This document shows positions 35,542-45,373 of a stretch of DNA of 64,000 nucleotides, in pieces. Source of the DNA: Aculops lycopersici (taxonomy: Eukaryota; Arthropoda; Arachnida; Trombidiformes; Eriophyidae); NCBI GenBank assembly GCA_015350385.1, contig WNKI01000001.1:9002353-9066352 (forward strand). Direction: 5' to 3'. The translations under genes and the position numbers were made by a program. The notes beneath the pieces are model-generated. The model did not search any database. It was not told the origin of the DNA and saw nothing but the letters and a program-made list of their open reading frames with translations. How positions within the stretch are numbered: the first letter of the stretch is position 1; each line of letters opens with the position of its first letter.

Positions 35542-35629
35542 CTGACTCATCCTCGTTGATCAAATCTTGCTTTTGATCTTCGGCAGACTGGCGGCCAGAT
35601 TTTGCACTAAGTTCCTTCGTAGCTTGCAT
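35542..35629 (-). CDS. zfh1: Proposed first coding exon of zfh1 (29 codons)
   Basis: On the minus strand an ATG at 35629 opens 29 codons (starting MQATKELSAK, ending INEDES) and stops at a consensus donor, CAG/GTAAGT. There is an in-frame TAG 18 codons upstream, so this is the first Met. The exon ends in phase 1. Joined to the acceptor at 9002 it gives a Val codon and then EDNCSAAYGEESRGT, running straight into the zfh1 frame; the alternative acceptor at 9017 adds five residues in the same frame. Support is the phase match, donor quality and protein-like composition. No similarity to vertebrate ZEB exon 1 is evident, so the link is inferred. The alternatives are a separate small gene or chance. 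Confidence 0.5.
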
Positions 35630-36315
35630 GTCTTTTTTCTCTCTTCCTTGACTAGATCGCTTTACTTGATTAGATGGAAGCTATTCTAGGGTTCACATCA
35701 AGCAATTAGTTACTCTCAGGTTACTCTTGGTTCTGTTCGTTCGGTTCGTAGTTAGTGGTTAGTTTGTCTGTGGTTGATGAAATTCTTCAGAATCGTTCAA
35801 TAAATAATCGAGCTTACCGATTGACTCTATCGCCAAACGAAAGTGAGCGCTAAATACAAACAGTCGATCGGTAAACGGCAAACTGGACTGGAGAAACTAC
35901 ACATTGGCCCATCGGGAGGCCAGAGAGCAAGTGAACGAGGAGCACCACCAAATTGGACGCATGCGCGCTTCGCAAAACTCCATTGAACGCATGCGATGGA
36001 TGGGTGCAAATCTCAGCGGCAGCTTTTGGGTGCTGGAGTTACGTAATAAATATGAGGATTTTGATCGGAACCATCGAACTCACTTGTTAGCTCGATAGAA
36101 AAATCTTGATCCTCAAGATACCTGGCCTGGTCAATCAAACAGGTGTCGGTGAGGAGCTGAACGTGGCAGCGGTGGTTTCCATAGCAACACGGCGTCAGCT
36201 GATGGCCGCTTGCGAGACTATCGCCACATTATCTGCGTGGCGCGCAAAGATTCGAAGTTGAGTTCATCTTTTTCTCTCTCATATTCTTGTGAAATAAGTC
36301 ACTTTTCAAAAATTG
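35630..36315. promoter_or_regulatory. Divergent promoter region between zfh1 exon 1 and the 36.3-kb gene
   Basis: About 690 bp between the minus-strand zfh1 start and the plus-strand start at 36316. It contains a GTTACGTAAT site at 36038-36047. No coding exon is seen. A shared bidirectional promoter is the simplest reading. Confidence 0.4.
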
Positions 36316-39300
36316 ATGATTGGATCATCCAAGATGGAGAAATATTATCTTGGACAGGTAAATACAAGTCAGAGTTCACCCGCTCCAAAAAACTCTGTGA
36401 AATTTGTAGAAATCCAATTCTCTCGACGGCCGCCAACATTAGGTATCGTTAGAATCACCAACTCTCAGGCGGATCGAAGTGGCAAAAATGTGAAAAATTG
36501 TTATGACGTTGACTTGATCAGCCTAGAGTTGATTGGCGACAAGCAGGCAGAGTTCAAGATTTGCAAGAGTGTGAAATTGGATCAGTTAAATGGTAGAATT
36601 GTGTCATATGATGTCACTAGTCAGGTGCAACTAGAATCATCGCAACCAAAACTTCAATGCATCATCCTTTGCTCGGACGGAAGTTTGTTTGCCATTCAAT
36701 TCAACGATGAAAGAGTGGTCAGATTAGAATGCGAAAGTTCAAGTGTCTTCAAGTTAAACTCGGACCAGCTAATTGATTGCCAAATTTACCTGGACGCAGA
36801 AAATACTGATGATAATAATGATCACAGGACTGTTGCCATTCTCAGTGCTAAAAGTATACAGATATTCTCAGAGACTTCAGAAGCGAATCGACTCAAATTG
36901 GCTCACAGGTACCAGTTAAAGAATCCGACAGACAGTAAATTCAAGCGGATGGTTTTGATCAACAAACGACTAGTCCTGTTGGAATCTCTCGACTCGACCA
37001 TACAAATAATTCAACAGTCAAAGTGTTTGCACCGATTCAAGTTGAGGGATCAAGCCAGCGATTCTCAAAGAGATTGCGAGTTTTTAATTATAAAAATCGC
37101 AACGTTGGGGGATCAGCCAACAGCCATGATAATTACAATGAACTCGACCGAAATCACTGCTTATAGCTTGCAGGTAGACGAAGACTCAATGGGCAAGCAG
37201 CGTGTGCCACTTGAGGATCCAGATCAACTTTTGATGAAAGAGCCAAGCTTTGAGTTTGACGAATGTTGGTCCATTGATCTTCAAGACCTCGATAGCATTA
37301 GATCCCTTGAGGCCAGTGGTCAGTTAAAAACCATTTCCGGTGGCTGTATGTGTCCTATTTGGTCCTTGAATCAAACTATTGGCTCTGATTGGCCCAAGTA
37401 CTTGGTGATTTCTTTTAAATACTTGATGCTCATCTACAGTTTTGAACAGAAACAATCGCTGCTCTTTTCGGTGGTTTACGACAGCTCGTTTCTTGAAATA
37501 ATGCCCATGAGCTCAACAGGTGAACCTGCGAGCCTAAACACTTTTGCCCGTTTAAGGTCAACAACAGGAAGTGACAAGAGTGACTATTGCGACATTAAAA
37601 TGCGACCAAAGCTAGTGTTGAATAGCAAACTCATCGGCTCTCAGCGAGGAGATTTGCTATTCAATACTTTGTTCTTGGGCAAGAAAATTCAATTAAACCA
37701 AATGGTCAACTTTCCCCAGTTGGGATTTCTCATGACATCATCGAATCAAAATCACCTACTGGCTTTCAAGATTCCCTCACCAAAGCTAAATATTCAAAAA
37801 GATAATGTGTACCAACAATTGATCGCCGAGTCTATCAAGAGCAACTCATTACTGTCGAGTAACTTATCTCAGATAGAAAATCAAAATTCAAATTTACGCC
37901 GAGATATCAGCAAGTTAACAGTGAATGCAAAAATAGGTGACTCGACTAGTAGTGCCAACCAATCAAGTGATTCAAGTTTCAAAAATTTAGACAGTATCTT
38001 GCATGTAGAGCTCAAGAGAAGACATAATATTGGAGTTTTGTATGATCTGATATTCTCGATGTCCAATTTAATTAAGATTAGCGAAATTGTGGTCACCTCA
38101 ACCGTCAAAACTTATTTCCTCCCCCCGATTGGTGATGAAAGTCAGGATACAATTGAGGAGGTTCATTTGGACAACAATCTAATGGCAACAGGAGAGAGTA
38201 AAGCGTTTGTATTGTCAAACATTACCCCGATGGATGGACAAATAAATTTAGAAAACTTGTTACGAAAACAAGAGCACGATGAAGAGCCGGTCCAGAATTG
38301 GATATCGTTGCGTCTGACTAGCGATTGGGAAACTGGGAACGAGCAACAAAATATCAATGATGGAATCAATCTCACTGTACCTGTGTTTATTGTCGATGGG
38401 CAGGTGGGTCAATTGAGTATTTATTTTATCTTCAAAACTCCAAACTTCAATGAGGAGAGAAATCTTGTGGCTGATTTCAATTTGCATTCATTCAATACGC
38501 ATGAGGATCTTACAGACGATCTGATGTCCAGGTTTCCGATTAGATTTTACCGCCGATCAATCAAGATAAAACCTCTGATGTCGTACGAGACCGACGAAAC
38601 ATTAATTCAAGACATATCACTCAACAATATACCCAATTGTGAGTTAGTAATTGAGGGTCAATTCAAGGATCGTCAGCTGGTCAATTGGCTAGATGAGTGC
38701 CTCCTTTTACCAGGTGATAAATTTTCGCAATCGACTTCGATGAGATTCCAATCGCAATTCACTCATTGTTCCATCAGTCTGAACCTGAAGGAATCGCATC
38801 TAAGAGTGACTAGCGATGACAGCGCAGTTGTCGAGTTGATCAAAAGACACCTGTTAAAGAGAGCGACCGATGAACTGGTCAAACTCGAGATAACCAAACA
38901 ACCAGATCACACGCCATTCACCTTGCGTCACATGATCTCATGCCAACACAGAAACGTCCTCGTCCTGGAGAATATGATTACATCGAGACCAACTACTGAT
39001 GGCATGGGCACTGGAATTTCCATGTTTAATTACGATAACCCTCTGATTGATTTGCTGATTGGCGAGGAAAATCTAACAGGCTTACCCGAGGAATACATTC
39101 CCTTAGATGCGAGTTCGATGGAAGAGTCATTTCGCATTGATATTGAGAAAATGCTCAAGAGCTCGAAGGCGACGACTTTAACCTCAAAAGATTCGTTAGT
39201 GGAAAGTGACACCAAAGACAACAAAACAGCTACTGAACAATTGGGCGACATTTATAAGGAAATAATCGTTGCTCACCTGCTAGATTGTCTAGTAGACCAG

Positions 39301-39447
39301 GAGAAATTTCAATTCCAGAAGCAAACAAGTCAGAGGAAGATGATAGAAGCCAGAGAAAAGATATCGAATATCTTGGAAAAAGCTATCGGCTTGGAGGCTT
39401 CATTTGTCGACCAGATACTTAGTTTGTGGAGTAAATTGAATCAATGA
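36316..39447 (+). CDS. Large unidentified protein, possible propeller/coiled-coil/platform architecture
   Basis: A single exon of 1043 codons from ATG 36316; an alternative ATG with stronger context (aagATGG) is at 36334. The product has no signal peptide or membrane segment. The first half is rich in short beta-strand segments of propeller type (for example CIILCSDGSLFAIQF and KYLVISFKYLMLIYSF). A polar helical stretch around residues 495-545, a beta-sandwich-like part and a Lys/Glu-rich helical C-terminus follow. This order is shared by FANCB/FAAP100 of the Fanconi core complex and by BBS2/7/9. The match to FAAP100/FANCB looks slightly better by eye, but I do not consider either established. 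Start-to-end continuity and normal codon texture support a real gene. Confidence 0.7.
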   Translation: MIGSSKMEKYYLGQVNTSQSSPAPKNSVKFVEIQFSRRPPTLGIVRITNSQADRSGKNVKNCYDVDLISLELIGDKQAEFKICKSVKLDQLNGRIVSYDVTSQVQLESSQPKLQCIILCSDGSLFAIQFNDERVVRLECESSSVFKLNSDQLIDCQIYLDAENTDDNNDHRTVAILSAKSIQIFSETSEANRLKLAHRYQLKNPTDSKFKRMVLINKRLVLLESLDSTIQIIQQSKCLHRFKLRDQASDSQRDCEFLIIKIATLGDQPTAMIITMNSTEITAYSLQVDEDSMGKQRVPLEDPDQLLMKEPSFEFDECWSIDLQDLDSIRSLEASGQLKTISGGCMCPIWSLNQTIGSDWPKYLVISFKYLMLIYSFEQKQSLLFSVVYDSSFLEIMPMSSTGEPASLNTFARLRSTTGSDKSDYCDIKMRPKLVLNSKLIGSQRGDLLFNTLFLGKKIQLNQMVNFPQLGFLMTSSNQNHLLAFKIPSPKLNIQKDNVYQQLIAESIKSNSLLSSNLSQIENQNSNLRRDISKLTVNAKIGDSTSSANQSSDSSFKNLDSILHVELKRRHNIGVLYDLIFSMSNLIKISEIVVTSTVKTYFLPPIGDESQDTIEEVHLDNNLMATGESKAFVLSNITPMDGQINLENLLRKQEHDEEPVQNWISLRLTSDWETGNEQQNINDGINLTVPVFIVDGQVGQLSIYFIFKTPNFNEERNLVADFNLHSFNTHEDLTDDLMSRFPIRFYRRSIKIKPLMSYETDETLIQDISLNNIPNCELVIEGQFKDRQLVNWLDECLLLPGDKFSQSTSMRFQSQFTHCSISLNLKESHLRVTSDDSAVVELIKRHLLKRATDELVKLEITKQPDHTPFTLRHMISCQHRNVLVLENMITSRPTTDGMGTGISMFNYDNPLIDLLIGEENLTGLPEEYIPLDASSMEESFRIDIEKMLKSSKATTLTSKDSLVESDTKDNKTATEQLGDIYKEIIVAHLLDCLVDQEKFQFQKQTSQRKMIEAREKISNILEKAIGLEASFVDQILSLWSKLNQ

Positions 39448-39672
39448 ACTTGTTTTTGTTGTCTCGATTCCTTCTCTCTAGAGTATTTTTATATGTACAT
39501 ATCACAAAGTTATAGAACCCTGAATAATTTCATCATTATCATCAATCTCTTTCGTGTCATGTTATTTCTTATATCTCAAGTTCATCTTGTCTTTTTGTTT
39601 TCGCCCTGACGTCTTTTTATAATAATAATAGCAGCGACAGAAACATAGGAACAATTGGACGAGTTGATTAAA

Positions 39673-42600
39673 TCATCTGCTCGCCATCAAGACATTGTTA
39701 CCTATACCCGGCGTTGGTCGCGTCCTCGGTCCGCTCTTGTTGCGCACATCGGCTATCCTCGTTCGCTTTGGCTTCAACGCGAAGGCCGTACCTGTTTCGA
39801 GCCGATTCATCAAGTTGTCCATCAATCCCTTGTCGCAGTCTCCATTCATCTCATTGTTTGCCAAGTTATGAAACTGTAATTTCTTCTGCCTCTCGACTTC
39901 GCGCTTCTCACGATCCTTCAAAGCTCGGCGCATCTTCTCCTCTTGCTCACGAAGCTTTGCGTTCTCCTTGTGCGCGCCAATGAATTGATCCTTGAAGGTC
40001 TTGATGTCGGTGAAAAATTCGTCCATTGTGTAAGTCTTTGGATCAAATGCATAGTAGGTTGCCAGATTCTTGTATAGTTTTTCCATCTTCGAGAACATGG
40101 TTTGCAATAATTGAAAACGATCACTAGCTTCCTTGCAAAACTTGGTCATAACATCACCAAAACGATCGCTAGAATTGTGAGGCTTAAAGATTCGAAGATC
40201 CTTCTCCAAATCGCCAATTGATCTCTTCATAACCTCGAGGGACTTTTGTAACTGCTCAGGTGATATTCTACTAGCCCTATCGACATGATGAATCTCTTCG
40301 TAAAAGTTCAATGCATCAGGCGCTTTCTTTTCCACTGTGTCGGCTAAAAAGTGTAGCAATGTTGTCTTGTTGTCCTCGGCCTTCGTGGTGACCAATTTAG
40401 GTAGAAAACTTATCTCAAATCCATAGGCACCGCCTCGATTAGAACCGGAGTTCAGAACATTTCCGATCAATAGAACATACTTCAATATCTTGGCAAGCTT
40501 CTTCGATTTCTTCACCTCCTCGCAGGCAGTGGTTGCAGCCACAATTGCTGGCTTGATATCGCTTACATACTCTTCAAAGCGTAATTTAAAAATGATTGAT
40601 GTTAATCTCGGCTCTAAACGTTTTATCGATCCTAAAGACAAAGCAAATTGTTCTGCTTCGTGTAACTCATCCATTTGGCATCTGTATTCTTCTAATTTGA
40701 CTAGTTGTTGTGGTTGGGGTAGTAGGTGAATCAGTTGCTGTAGTGTTGCAGCATTTAAGTGCGATTCATCAACTGTAATAATATACTTTATAATCTCATC
40801 CGGTGTCATCTTGCTTGAGCTCATGGTTATCATCAAATTTTGCGCAGCCTTCTGGTCCAAAACCTTCAACTCTCTCGATCTCTTTAGAGTCGAGCACTGT
40901 TCTGGTCCTTTACGTTGGCTATCCTGCTTGGTTATTCGTGACTTTGGATCTGAGGAAAACTTGTTTGCTAGAGCCTCGCAAATCTCGCCACTTGTATCCA
41001 ATTTGGTCTCATCTACTTGAACCCAAAATGCCTCTTGAGTTAGCTTGTGCACCGGAATCTTGTTCCAGTTTGTACGTTTCACTGGTGTCTTTAGATCCCA
41101 AGTCCTCTTTGGCTTCAAACCAAACGGAAGACCAGGCGGCTCGCCAGGTGGCTGAGGCGGTCCCATGGGTGGTTGCCCTGGCTGTTGTTGCTGGAATGCT
41201 GATATTGGTCCGCCACCGCCGCCCATGGGTGGCGGAGGTGGTGGTGGTGGAGGACCTCCGGCGCCATTCATTTGCATCGGCGGCGGTGGTGGGGGAGGCG
41301 GAGGGGGAGCTGAAGATCCACCGCCGAAACTTGGCGGCGGGGGAGGTGGCGGCGGTGGTGGCGGTGGTGCTGCTGATCCAGGTAAATCACCTGCCATTGA
41401 GGGAGGCATTGGTGGTGGTGGCGGGGGAGGTGGTGGAGGCGGCGGGGCAGCAACACCTGTGGTTGTTGGGCCAGGTAAAGGAGGTGGGATGGGTATCTGA
41501 GCTTGTTGATGGTTGCCATTGCTAAGTCCATTGGGTTGAGGTGGTGGTGGGGGTATTTGTTGTGATTGCTGTTGTTGTTTTGATTGTTGAGCAAGTTGTT
41601 GTAATTGTTGCTTGGCTTGGGTATATGCTTGTATCAATTGTTCCTTTTCCTTCTCCACATTGTCGAGCTTGTTATTAGCCGAATCTAAGCGAGCCTCTAG
41701 CTCTTCTTTGAGGGTCAGAACCTCCTCGAGTTTCTTCAGCAACTCGGTAGACTGTGAGTGCTCTTCCATTTTTGACCGCTCAACTATATGATCGACCACA
41801 TAATCCACATCAACATTGAATCTCTTCGTGTAACTAAAGTCTGGATCGAGACCATTGCGGTGTAGAACAATCTGTGAGACACACTCTTCAATGAGTCTAT
41901 AGTAGGCCGGCCTGGCGTATGGATCATCGCGGACTAGTAATAGGTGTTGGAGGATCGATAGGAAATGTTGGTCAGCTGGAGTGTCGGTCAAGGAACTTTT
42001 AAGTAGTTGGAAGCATTCATGTGGGTCGTCAAGATCAAATCTAATATTCTCATATCTATGATACAACTCCTCTAAATCTTCCTCTTTTGCCTCATTGAAT
42101 ATCTTGGTTTGTAAAGCCAGAGCTAGGGAGATTGGTGGCACTGAAAAGGTAGTTGAATCTAGGGTGCTTGTCTTGTTGCTGGTCGGTATTTCTTGGGCCA
42201 ATCTTCTTAATGGATTGTGAGCTTGTACCATTTGTTGTTGGAGCTGTTGCTGTTGTTGTTGTTCAGCGAGTTGACGTGCCTTCTCAAACCTTTCGAGTAT
42301 TTCGCCTAAACCAGAGCGAACAATTTCATTTCTCAAATGTAACTTATACTCGAGGTCGTCTACACTTGAGATGACAGCGTTGATTAGTTGCATGCAAGAA
42401 ACAACAAGTGGATCGTTTTCTGTCAACTTCAGTCCGGCAATGATTTGTGAAAATCTCTCACGACCCTCCAACTCGGCACAGGTCGTCAGAGCCTCGAGAA
42501 CCTTTTCGTGGCCATGGGGTGGAATGAGACAGAGGGCAGCCATAAGTTTGATTGCGTCAATCATAACATGGGGATAGTTGACGTTGATACTCTTAGCCAA

Positions 42601-43113
42601 GATAACAAGGGCATCTTGATGGTCAAACATTTGGTTTAAACCATAGGTATTGTTCATGAAAGCTTGTAAACATTTAATGCAAATGGAATGTGTGGATACT
42701 CGATGATTTGTTTTGCCTTTGGTTTCATAAGCTCGATAAATATTTTGCAAGATGCTTAGTATACAGTTTAGTCCAGAGCTTTGGCCAAACTCTTGAACCC
42801 AACTGACGCCCTTGCTCTTCAAATCAATACGGAGGCTTTCGAGACACTGGTAAACGTTGTCATGGTTTTTCTTCGTCTCCTCTTTTTGCAAGTATTTAAT
42901 GTAATCACTGGGCGAATAATTGGCATACTTTCCACCTTTACCTTGCGACTGTTGACTACTTTCTTTGGCCTTCATGTGATTGGCTAGCATTTCGCGCTTC
43001 TTCGCCATTGGCAATATTCGACACGTTTTCCTCGCCTCCTCACTAGTTATTGTATCGGCCAAAAAGGCCTCGAACCTAATGTGGAACTCATCATCGCTTA
43101 ATGAGTCCATCAT
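39673..43113 (-). CDS. dia: Diaphanous-related formin
   Basis: A complete 1146-residue diaphanous formin in one exon. It nucleates and elongates unbranched actin filaments downstream of Rho GTPase. Visible in order: the Rho-binding/FH3 armadillo region at about 1-350, a dimerisation and coiled-coil stretch to about 510, a proline-rich FH1 at about 517-671 with repeated poly-Pro runs for profilin, an FH2 domain at about 676-1080 (for example KRTNWNKIPVHKL, NVLNSGSNRGGAYGF), and a DAD near 1090-1105 with LMDNLMNRLE followed by basic KPKRTR. The DAD and FH3 region imply normal autoinhibition. ATG 43113 (double Met) is the first after an in-frame TAA. Length is close to Drosophila Dia. It converges with the gene ending at 39447. 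Confidence 0.96.
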   Translation of the reverse strand: MMDSLSDDEFHIRFEAFLADTITSEEARKTCRILPMAKKREMLANHMKAKESSQQSQGKGGKYANYSPSDYIKYLQKEETKKNHDNVYQCLESLRIDLKSKGVSWVQEFGQSSGLNCILSILQNIYRAYETKGKTNHRVSTHSICIKCLQAFMNNTYGLNQMFDHQDALVILAKSINVNYPHVMIDAIKLMAALCLIPPHGHEKVLEALTTCAELEGRERFSQIIAGLKLTENDPLVVSCMQLINAVISSVDDLEYKLHLRNEIVRSGLGEILERFEKARQLAEQQQQQQLQQQMVQAHNPLRRLAQEIPTSNKTSTLDSTTFSVPPISLALALQTKIFNEAKEEDLEELYHRYENIRFDLDDPHECFQLLKSSLTDTPADQHFLSILQHLLLVRDDPYARPAYYRLIEECVSQIVLHRNGLDPDFSYTKRFNVDVDYVVDHIVERSKMEEHSQSTELLKKLEEVLTLKEELEARLDSANNKLDNVEKEKEQLIQAYTQAKQQLQQLAQQSKQQQQSQQIPPPPPQPNGLSNGNHQQAQIPIPPPLPGPTTTGVAAPPPPPPPPPPPPMPPSMAGDLPGSAAPPPPPPPPPPPPSFGGGSSAPPPPPPPPPPMQMNGAGGPPPPPPPPPMGGGGGPISAFQQQQPGQPPMGPPQPPGEPPGLPFGLKPKRTWDLKTPVKRTNWNKIPVHKLTQEAFWVQVDETKLDTSGEICEALANKFSSDPKSRITKQDSQRKGPEQCSTLKRSRELKVLDQKAAQNLMITMSSSKMTPDEIIKYIITVDESHLNAATLQQLIHLLPQPQQLVKLEEYRCQMDELHEAEQFALSLGSIKRLEPRLTSIIFKLRFEEYVSDIKPAIVAATTACEEVKKSKKLAKILKYVLLIGNVLNSGSNRGGAYGFEISFLPKLVTTKAEDNKTTLLHFLADTVEKKAPDALNFYEEIHHVDRASRISPEQLQKSLEVMKRSIGDLEKDLRIFKPHNSSDRFGDVMTKFCKEASDRFQLLQTMFSKMEKLYKNLATYYAFDPKTYTMDEFFTDIKTFKDQFIGAHKENAKLREQEEKMRRALKDREKREVERQKKLQFHNLANNEMNGDCDKGLMDNLMNRLETGTAFALKPKRTRIADVRNKSGPRTRPTPGIGNNVLMASR

Positions 43114-43762
43114 TAATGTTATTCTAGTTATTGCTGCTGTTGCCGCTATTTTGGCTTTGGTTGTGTCCCTGGTTACGGCTCTTGTTATGAGTCTGGTGGT
43201 TAATATTTATTTTTGTCGTTGCTGTTAATATTATAATAATATCAATATCAATATAATATATATTATATATTTGATGTTATTGTTGTTGTGGTTTGAGCGG
43301 CGAGCGGGACTTGTTGCTCAGGTTTGACTGTTGGTCACTAGTTGAATTAGTTCCAAAAGTGCCGCTTGGCGCGCTACAGTCTCGGGATCCGATTTTTATT
43401 CATGCGATAAACTTATGAAAAATTCTCTCACACAACTTGTGTCTCTCGCCTAGCTTTTTGTGGCAAGTTTTACCTTGTGTTGTATAATTCAAGCTAGTGA
43501 GAGCAGAGCTATAATAACAAACACAAGCTTTCTCATCTGTTGATATCAGTTATTTTCACCAATGAAGAATTGTTTTCAATTAAAACAATGGTTAAAATCT
43601 ACCCACTGAAGGATCACTGTAGATACATACTTACTGCAATAACTTGACAAATATATCTAATAATCTAAGAAATCCATGCCTAGTTAAATAGCAGACGAAA
43701 TGAATTTGTAAAAACAGGTGAATTTTGAATCTCGTTTTAAGTGCAATTATTATCTTAGAGTT
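43114..43762. promoter_or_regulatory. Divergent promoter region of dia and Gps2
   Basis: About 650 bp, strongly AT-rich near 43230-43270, including an 18-bp AT-only palindrome at 43251-43268. It separates the start codons of two divergent genes and should hold both promoters. No coding exon seen. Confidence 0.5.
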
Positions 43763-45295
43763 ATGATGTTTGTCCAAAAATTACCTGCTCTTGAGCCCGA
43801 GATGAGAGGAGCTCTGAGAAATCATGTAATAAGAAAGAGACGGAGACTCAAGCAGGAGCTGGAGCAAGATGCAATTGAAAAGCGAATGAAGAAGGAGAGA
43901 GAGTTGAAGAAGATCCAAGATGAAATGACTTTGGATCAAATCAAAGAACAGCTCCAAGCGCTAGAAAAGAAACTTGAAAGTCTTCGGAGCGAGAAACATG
44001 ACTTATTTGTGCAATTGAAACAGGTGCTAAACGACAAGAACTCCAAGAGGAAGCCGCAGTCTGAACAAAGTGACGCAAATCAGCAACAATCTCAGCAACA
44101 ACAGTTCATCACAACGAAAACATCACAAATTGCAAAGATTGCAACAGTAAATGAAGGTTCCAATCAAAATCACAGCCCACAAAAGGTATTATTCGCACCA
44201 ACCAGCAACTTTGAGCACAAACTAGTCTCGCAACCATTACAAAATGCTTCGAAATTGGAACAAATCTCACCATCATCACAAACACTTCCAATCACGTGCA
44301 ACAAGAGCCAAATCACATCAAACCCAAGCAATATTCAAGCAAGAGTACATAACTTTATACCACGAGCAGGGGCTTTTGCAGCAAATCATGCAAATCTACC
44401 GACCCCTCCAGTGTCCATTGGAATGCCATATACGACATCAAGACCCATCAATCATCTACACAATAGTTCAACAACATACAAAGTTAACTCGCTCGGTGTC
44501 GAATACCAGACACAGGCAAGGGCAAATCTGAGTCTTATGGGTAGGTCAGATATCAATTCGACCCTACCTTTGGACTTCGGCGCACAAAGACTTCGATTTG
44601 GTCAGAATTCTAGGCCAATGTTGATGGACTTACCCATCAGCCTTGTATCAAACCACAGGGACTTGACGACAGACTACACAAAGAACGGGTTAAAACGACC
44701 AGCTAGCATTGCAAACTCCAGCGCTTCTGAACTAATTGAGGAGAGACTCTTTCAGAAAAAGAGACCAATTGCTCCCTCCAATTTCCCAAGCTCCCCCAGA
44801 TACCCTAGTGACCTCATCGTAAACAGAGGCTTCTACCCAGCCTACAGCAGCGACCTATTGAACAATGCAGCCACTAATCCTCATGCACCCATTAATAACT
44901 TTACCTCGATACATTCAACGGCACCAAATCTACACCAGAGCCAGCACCTTTACAAATCTAACCCCAATCCTCAAATTCAGCCAAATTATCATGAATTTTT
45001 GACGACGACAAATAGACAACCAACGTTTTTCACACCACCTAGCTTTAATCCAGCGCTATACCCATCAAATTTATTAATAAACAATCCAAGGATGACAATT
45101 CCCGATGCAGATTTGAGTAGACAACAACCAGGTAGTCCAAATTATCACAATCTACCCTTCTTATCCCAACAACACACAAACTTGCCAAGACACATGAGCC
45201 CGACGAGTAGTACACCACAATTGCCCATCGACAGAGGTCAACGAGTTCATTCAAGGAACACATATGGTAGCCACAAAACAAATAGAAATCCCTAA
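43763..45295 (+). CDS. Gps2: G-protein pathway suppressor 2 (NCoR/SMRT complex subunit)
   Basis: From ATG 43763 (510 residues) the N-terminus shows the GPS2 hallmark: a short LPALEPEM segment, a basic helix, then a coiled coil with MTLDQIKEQLQALEKKLESL and EKHDLFVQLKQVL. These match the helices that bind TBL1 and the SMRT/NCoR corepressors. GPS2 links HDAC3 corepressor activity to JNK, lipid and inflammatory gene control in the nucleus. The remaining ~400 residues are low in complexity and rich in Asn, Ser, Pro and Gln, as in the family but longer. The frame is open further 5' only with a GTG at 43718, which is not a plausible start. AATAAA follows at 45316-45321. Confidence 0.9.
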   Translation: MMFVQKLPALEPEMRGALRNHVIRKRRRLKQELEQDAIEKRMKKERELKKIQDEMTLDQIKEQLQALEKKLESLRSEKHDLFVQLKQVLNDKNSKRKPQSEQSDANQQQSQQQQFITTKTSQIAKIATVNEGSNQNHSPQKVLFAPTSNFEHKLVSQPLQNASKLEQISPSSQTLPITCNKSQITSNPSNIQARVHNFIPRAGAFAANHANLPTPPVSIGMPYTTSRPINHLHNSSTTYKVNSLGVEYQTQARANLSLMGRSDINSTLPLDFGAQRLRFGQNSRPMLMDLPISLVSNHRDLTTDYTKNGLKRPASIANSSASELIEERLFQKKRPIAPSNFPSSPRYPSDLIVNRGFYPAYSSDLLNNAATNPHAPINNFTSIHSTAPNLHQSQHLYKSNPNPQIQPNYHEFLTTTNRQPTFFTPPSFNPALYPSNLLINNPRMTIPDADLSRQQPGSPNYHNLPFLSQQHTNLPRHMSPTSSTPQLPIDRGQRVHSRNTYGSHKTNRNP

Positions 45296-45315
45296 CACAA
45301 GTATCCTCGAGATCG

Positions 45316-45329
45316 AATAAAATTTTATT
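45316..45329. terminator. Back-to-back poly(A) signals of Gps2 and xylosyltransferase
   Basis: AATAAA on the plus strand at 45316-45321 (for Gps2) and AATAAA on the minus strand at 45329-45324 (for the xylosyltransferase) lie 2 bp apart. Cleavage downstream of each would make the two mRNAs overlap at their 3' ends. Confidence 0.7.
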
Positions 45330-45373
45330 AATTTTTAAATCAGATTTAATTTTATGATGAATCGAGTTAATAT

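Noticed and set aside
40803..41525. 240-residue plus-strand frame inside dia
   Set aside because: It is the antisense of the FH1/FH2-coding strand; the Gly/Val-rich sequence arises from the poly-Pro codons.
43718..43762. Longer Gps2 start at 43718
   Set aside because: The codon is GTG; ATG 43763 matches the GPS2 N-terminus.
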